Source: Elysia crispata
Lineage: Eukaryota; Mollusca; Gastropoda; Plakobranchidae
DNA: 64,000 nucleotides
NCBI GenBank assembly: GCA_033675545.1
Contig: JAWDGP010002673.1
Span: 857,501-921,500 of the forward strand
Direction: 5' to 3'
Made by a program: the position numbers and the translations under genes. This document shows positions 60,237 to 64,000 of the stretch, piece by piece. The notes beneath the pieces were generated by a model. It was given only the letters and a program-made list of their open reading frames with translations, made no database searches and had not been told where the DNA came from. Position 1 is the stretch's first letter. Each line of letters opens with the position of its first letter.

Positions 60237-62853
60237 AGTTTTGTTATTACTGAATTGTTCTTACCAGTTACCAGCAGGTAGCCGAGTATTCCCATCGTAT
60301 TGGTAATTTATAATAGTCTTTAAGTTTAGATCTTTCATAAATGAACATCAGTATTTAGATCTCTCTAAAAAATCATTGTATAATATGTATTGATATGGGT
60401 TTATGTTGCACAATTGGAATTTTCTATTATAATCAAACAAGTCTTTGATTTTTTTTTCCTTTTGTGCTCTTACTGCATATCTGGCATACAGTCAACAATG
60501 GAAGCCTCTATTTGCCCCAATAAAGATGCCTAGCCGGTCGACCACAATGGTAAGGTTGGAACTCTTTAATCGTGTTCTTTTTTGCAGTCCATTTTGTTGC
60601 TAAGGAATCTAGAAAACTGTTCATATATAAAGCACTAATTTCGTGAAGATTAAGGGAAAGGCTGGACTTGTATAAGAAAAAAATAATTTATTTGATTTTA
60701 AAGGAATTCATATAAAAGATATTTGTGCGAAAGAACTATGAAAAAGGCCTAGTTTATTTAGAGAATCCGGTAAGATGCATAGGCATAAATACTTTATCAT
60801 TTCTTTCGTCGCTGTCACCCCTTGCACAGCTTCGAGCATTTTTTCATCTTTTTAAAATAACCAGTAAGTGCATGCATGGTCTGTTGATATTTGTATTTTA
60901 GTTAATCCGTAAGTAACTAAACAAATAAACAAAAAATTGAAACTTTGCGCAACGGTTTATTTCATGTTATTGTTTTTGGTCCGTATGCTTTACTACTATC
61001 ATAGTTTATAATGAAACATTTTGGTTAAAACTTATTTCTATTCATTTAAACTTCATTTTCCTTAACTTACATACAAATCTTTGGACTCCATGATCGATTG
61101 CGGCCTTAACTTGCCAGATTGAAGTTGCAGTGGAAAAAAACATAATTATGAGATTTGTTGGAAAAATTTATGGATTTAGATCAAACTGGAATTAAAAATT
61201 ATCTTTACTCCAATGTCAATAAAAAATTTCGTTTTAAGTTTTTGCCAGCATATAAAGCAAGAATGCCTGCATTGAGGAACCTGAACCGAGGTGCTTAATT
61301 CCAAGTTAAAAAAAGAAAAATAAATTAAAAAAAAAAAAAAAGAAATAAAAAATGTCTTCAAAAAAAAAATGTTTGGGGCTTTCAAGCTAATTTATAATAA
61401 TTTTCCCAAACATCTGTTATTGTAAGTTCCACCGCAGTGTGATAGCCTTTTGGTCTTGCTGTTTTGATAAAGAAGTTGTTAGATATTTATTCCTAGTTAT
61501 CGCTTTTAAAAATAAGAAATGTTTGAAAAAGTAGAAGAGTGCGGTTGTCGGATCTTTGCAATGTTCTGCCCATCAATAACTTATTAAAAGGGTTTTACAT
61601 AAAACTATAGATGGAAAATTAATCGAAACTGGAAATTAGTAATTTGTTTAAAGATCTTTATACATGGTTATTAGAAGGCTATAGTTAACTCAATACTAGT
61701 GCATTATCTTGAAGAATTCATAGCTGTCTTATAGTTTTAATCGACACTATACTGAATATTAAAAAGGGTATATAACCAGAATTGGATTCTAAAAAAAAAA
61801 AAAAAAGAAACTATTCTCATTTCATAAAAATGGTCAAAATTCTGAATTCAAAATATGACCAGTCTATACAACTATATATGAACATATAATTTTTATTATT
61901 GATCTTCGTAGACAATGTAGGATTTTTAAGGCGCATTTGTTGGTCTCATCAATCTAAACTTCTTTGGTGTTGCTGCTGAAATTAGTCCTTGGTTGTTTTG
62001 TTTTTTTCTTTTTGTTGAGCGTCGATGGGTGTGGAGGTTTGAGCTAAACTCTTTGACGGACGTTGGTATTATTATTACCTGTATCATTTAAGTGGCCATT
62101 ATTAAGATAAAGACTGTCAGAGTCTAACCACTACCTATCCATTCTGTAATTTTTATGTAAAAAATAAATAAATAAATGAAAACTCAGGAGGTTAGAATTA
62201 GCAGAAATGCAAGGGAAAAAAGTAACTGCTGCAGCTGTTAGCAATCTCACATTATAACATTAAAAATCGAGCCAAAAAAGTAAGCTCTGTTTTCCAATAA
62301 CTTATATTTTTGGATCCTCATACTGCACAATCATTGAACTAGAATTACGGTATTCTTCTAGCAAGAATCGCCATTTAAGAATTATGAAATTCACTGGACT
62401 CAAATGATAGGAATAGCTTAGATGCAGTATATCATGACTAAGAAAAAGCTCGAATTTAAGTTCACACTAATCATCTTTTTAGAGCCTAGCTCGAACTGAT
62501 CCTGGAAAATTAGGTTTACTGCTCTCTTTTTTTCACATGATATCCGACATCAATGTTTGTTTTGTTTTGTTTTTAACCTGGCAAAGATGTGCAAGCGAAT
62601 CAGTACTTCTTATACACATCTATAAGTCGAACTATGTCCTCTATATGCTGTTATAGGCTCATCTCATTTCTCTTCCACATATTTGTGCTTGTTATTAACT
62701 TTTTTTTCGTAGGTTCTGTAATTGGAAGTTTTTGCAACATTTCAATCAATGCCGTGCAAAAGAGTTAATTAGAAAAAGTTTTTTTTTTTTTAATTATCCA
62801 CTGCTTGTGTTCAACCTAGCTCAATAAATGTGGCTTGTTGTTTCTTTAAGAGG

Positions 62854-62857
<4 letters not shown>
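60237..62857. other. intergenic, no gene seen
   Basis: AT-rich with A/T homopolymers (for example near 61330 and 61795). No open frame with a recognisable product. Confidence 0.6.
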
Positions 62858-62924
<67 letters not shown>

Positions 62925-63227
62925 CCCGGGGAGAGGGTATAACCATAAAAAAACAATAAGACACAAGATACATGTGGATAGATAGATAAGGAGCATGTGA
63001 GAGAGAATAAGAGAAAGAGAAATGAGAGAGGAAAGAAACAGAAACACACATAAAAAAGTAGAATAAGGTTGAGGGGCAAGAAGGGATTGAAAAGAGAGAA
63101 ATAAGATATATAGAGCGAAAAATGAGAACGAGGGAAGGGGGCGGGGAGAAATTGTGAAAAAGTAAACGAGTAAGAAGAAAGTTGAGACAGAAATAGCTAG
63201 AAAGAGAGAGATTGTGGGAGGGGGGGG

Positions 63228-63300
<73 letters not shown>

Positions 63301-63617
63301 ACCCGGGGAGAGGGTATAACCATAAAAAAACAATAAGACACAAGATACATGTGGGTAGATAGATAAGGAGCATGTGAGAGAGAATAAGAGAAAGAGAAAT
63401 GAGAGAGGAAAGAAACAGAAACACACATAAAAAAGTAGAATAAGGTTGAGGGGCAAGAAGGGATTGAAAAGAGAGAAATAAGATATATAGAGCGAAAGAA
63501 TGAGAACGAGGGGAGGGGGCGGGGAGAAATTGTGAAAAAGTAAACGAGTAAGAAGAAAGTTGAGACAGAAATAGCTAGAAAGAGAGAGATTGTGGGAGGG
63601 GGGAGAAATAGATAGAT

Positions 63618-63675
<58 letters not shown>

Positions 63676-63925
63676 TTTGGCCAGTATATATTAAGTGTAG
63701 GGGAAGTTTTATTTTAGTAGGTCTTGGAATAGGGAGATAAATAGATAAATAGTGCAGGCAATAGAGATAAAAATTAAAAATAAAAAAAGATTGAATGAAA
63801 TGGAGGGGAAAGAAGGGATCAAAAAGAGACAAATAAGAATGACATAGATTGAAATAGCGAAAGAGAGATAAATTGTGAAAAAGTAACCGAGCAATAGAGA
63901 GAGGGGAGTGGGAGGTGGAGATAGT

Positions 63926-64000
<75 letters not shown>
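62858..64000. repeat. tandem array of about 378-bp units separated by (GA)n and (GATA)n tracts
   Basis: A (GA)n tract to 62921 is followed by a unit starting agacccggggagagggtata at 62922. The same unit restarts at 63299 after a (GATA)n(GA)n tract and differs from the first copy at only a few positions and small indels. A third, shorter and clearly diverged copy lies around 63690-63925 (sharing the GGGAAAGAAGGGAT-like and AATTGTGAAAAAGTAA stretches). Another (GA)n tract begins near 63928 and runs to the window end, so the array probably continues. Its antisense open frames are repeat translations (poly Ser-Leu), not genes. Confidence 0.85.

Overview
This is AT-rich, intron-rich animal nuclear DNA. 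It is dominated by low-complexity tracts: long (CT)n/(GA)n, (AT)n, (GATA)n and triplet repeats. Protein similarity, gene structure and the dispersed TCTAGA-type degenerate repeats would suit a lophotrochozoan, probably a mollusc and perhaps a gastropod. That assignment is inference, because the window holds no rRNA or mitochondrial marker. There is no sign of bacterial operons, CRISPR arrays or phage.

Two protein-coding genes can be supported. (1) A complete gene for Mediator complex subunit 23 (MED23) lies on the minus strand, with its start codon at 57806 and stop codon at 29077-29079. I could trace 35 coding exons, all with GT donors and AG acceptors, by matching translated exons to the remembered human MED23 sequence. 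With one extra base removed from a homopolymer in exon 4, the exons join into a 1361-residue open frame; human MED23 has 1368 residues. (2) A single-exon profilin-like gene of 162 codons lies on the plus strand at 23081-23569, with an in-frame stop just upstream and an AATAAA about 240 bases downstream. The two genes are convergent, about 5.5 kb apart.

Layout: 1-23 kb is mostly non-coding and microsatellite-rich, with a few weak exon-like open stretches (18.2 kb, 21.1 kb) and one GC-rich island at 13.5 kb. 23.1-23.8 kb is the profilin-like gene. 23.8-28.8 kb is intergenic with one exon-like open frame at 26.86-27.09 kb. 28.85-57.8 kb is MED23, whose introns carry (GA)n tracts, a triplet repeat and the last 39 codons of a 5'-truncated LINE. 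58.8-60.0 kb, upstream of MED23, holds two adjacent non-coding elements with terminal inverted repeats (MITE-like), within and beside a cluster of degenerate CTAGAT repeats. 62.86-64.0 kb is a tandem array of roughly 378-bp units separated by (GA)n/(GATA)n tracts that runs off the end of the window.

I did not find a new multi-gene system. The most useful leads are the apparent one-base frameshift in MED23 exon 4, the extended intronless profilin-like gene, the two inverted-repeat elements, the 378-bp tandem array, and the strand polarity of the pyrimidine tracts. Most short open frames in the window are translations of (CT)n repeats or antisense shadows.
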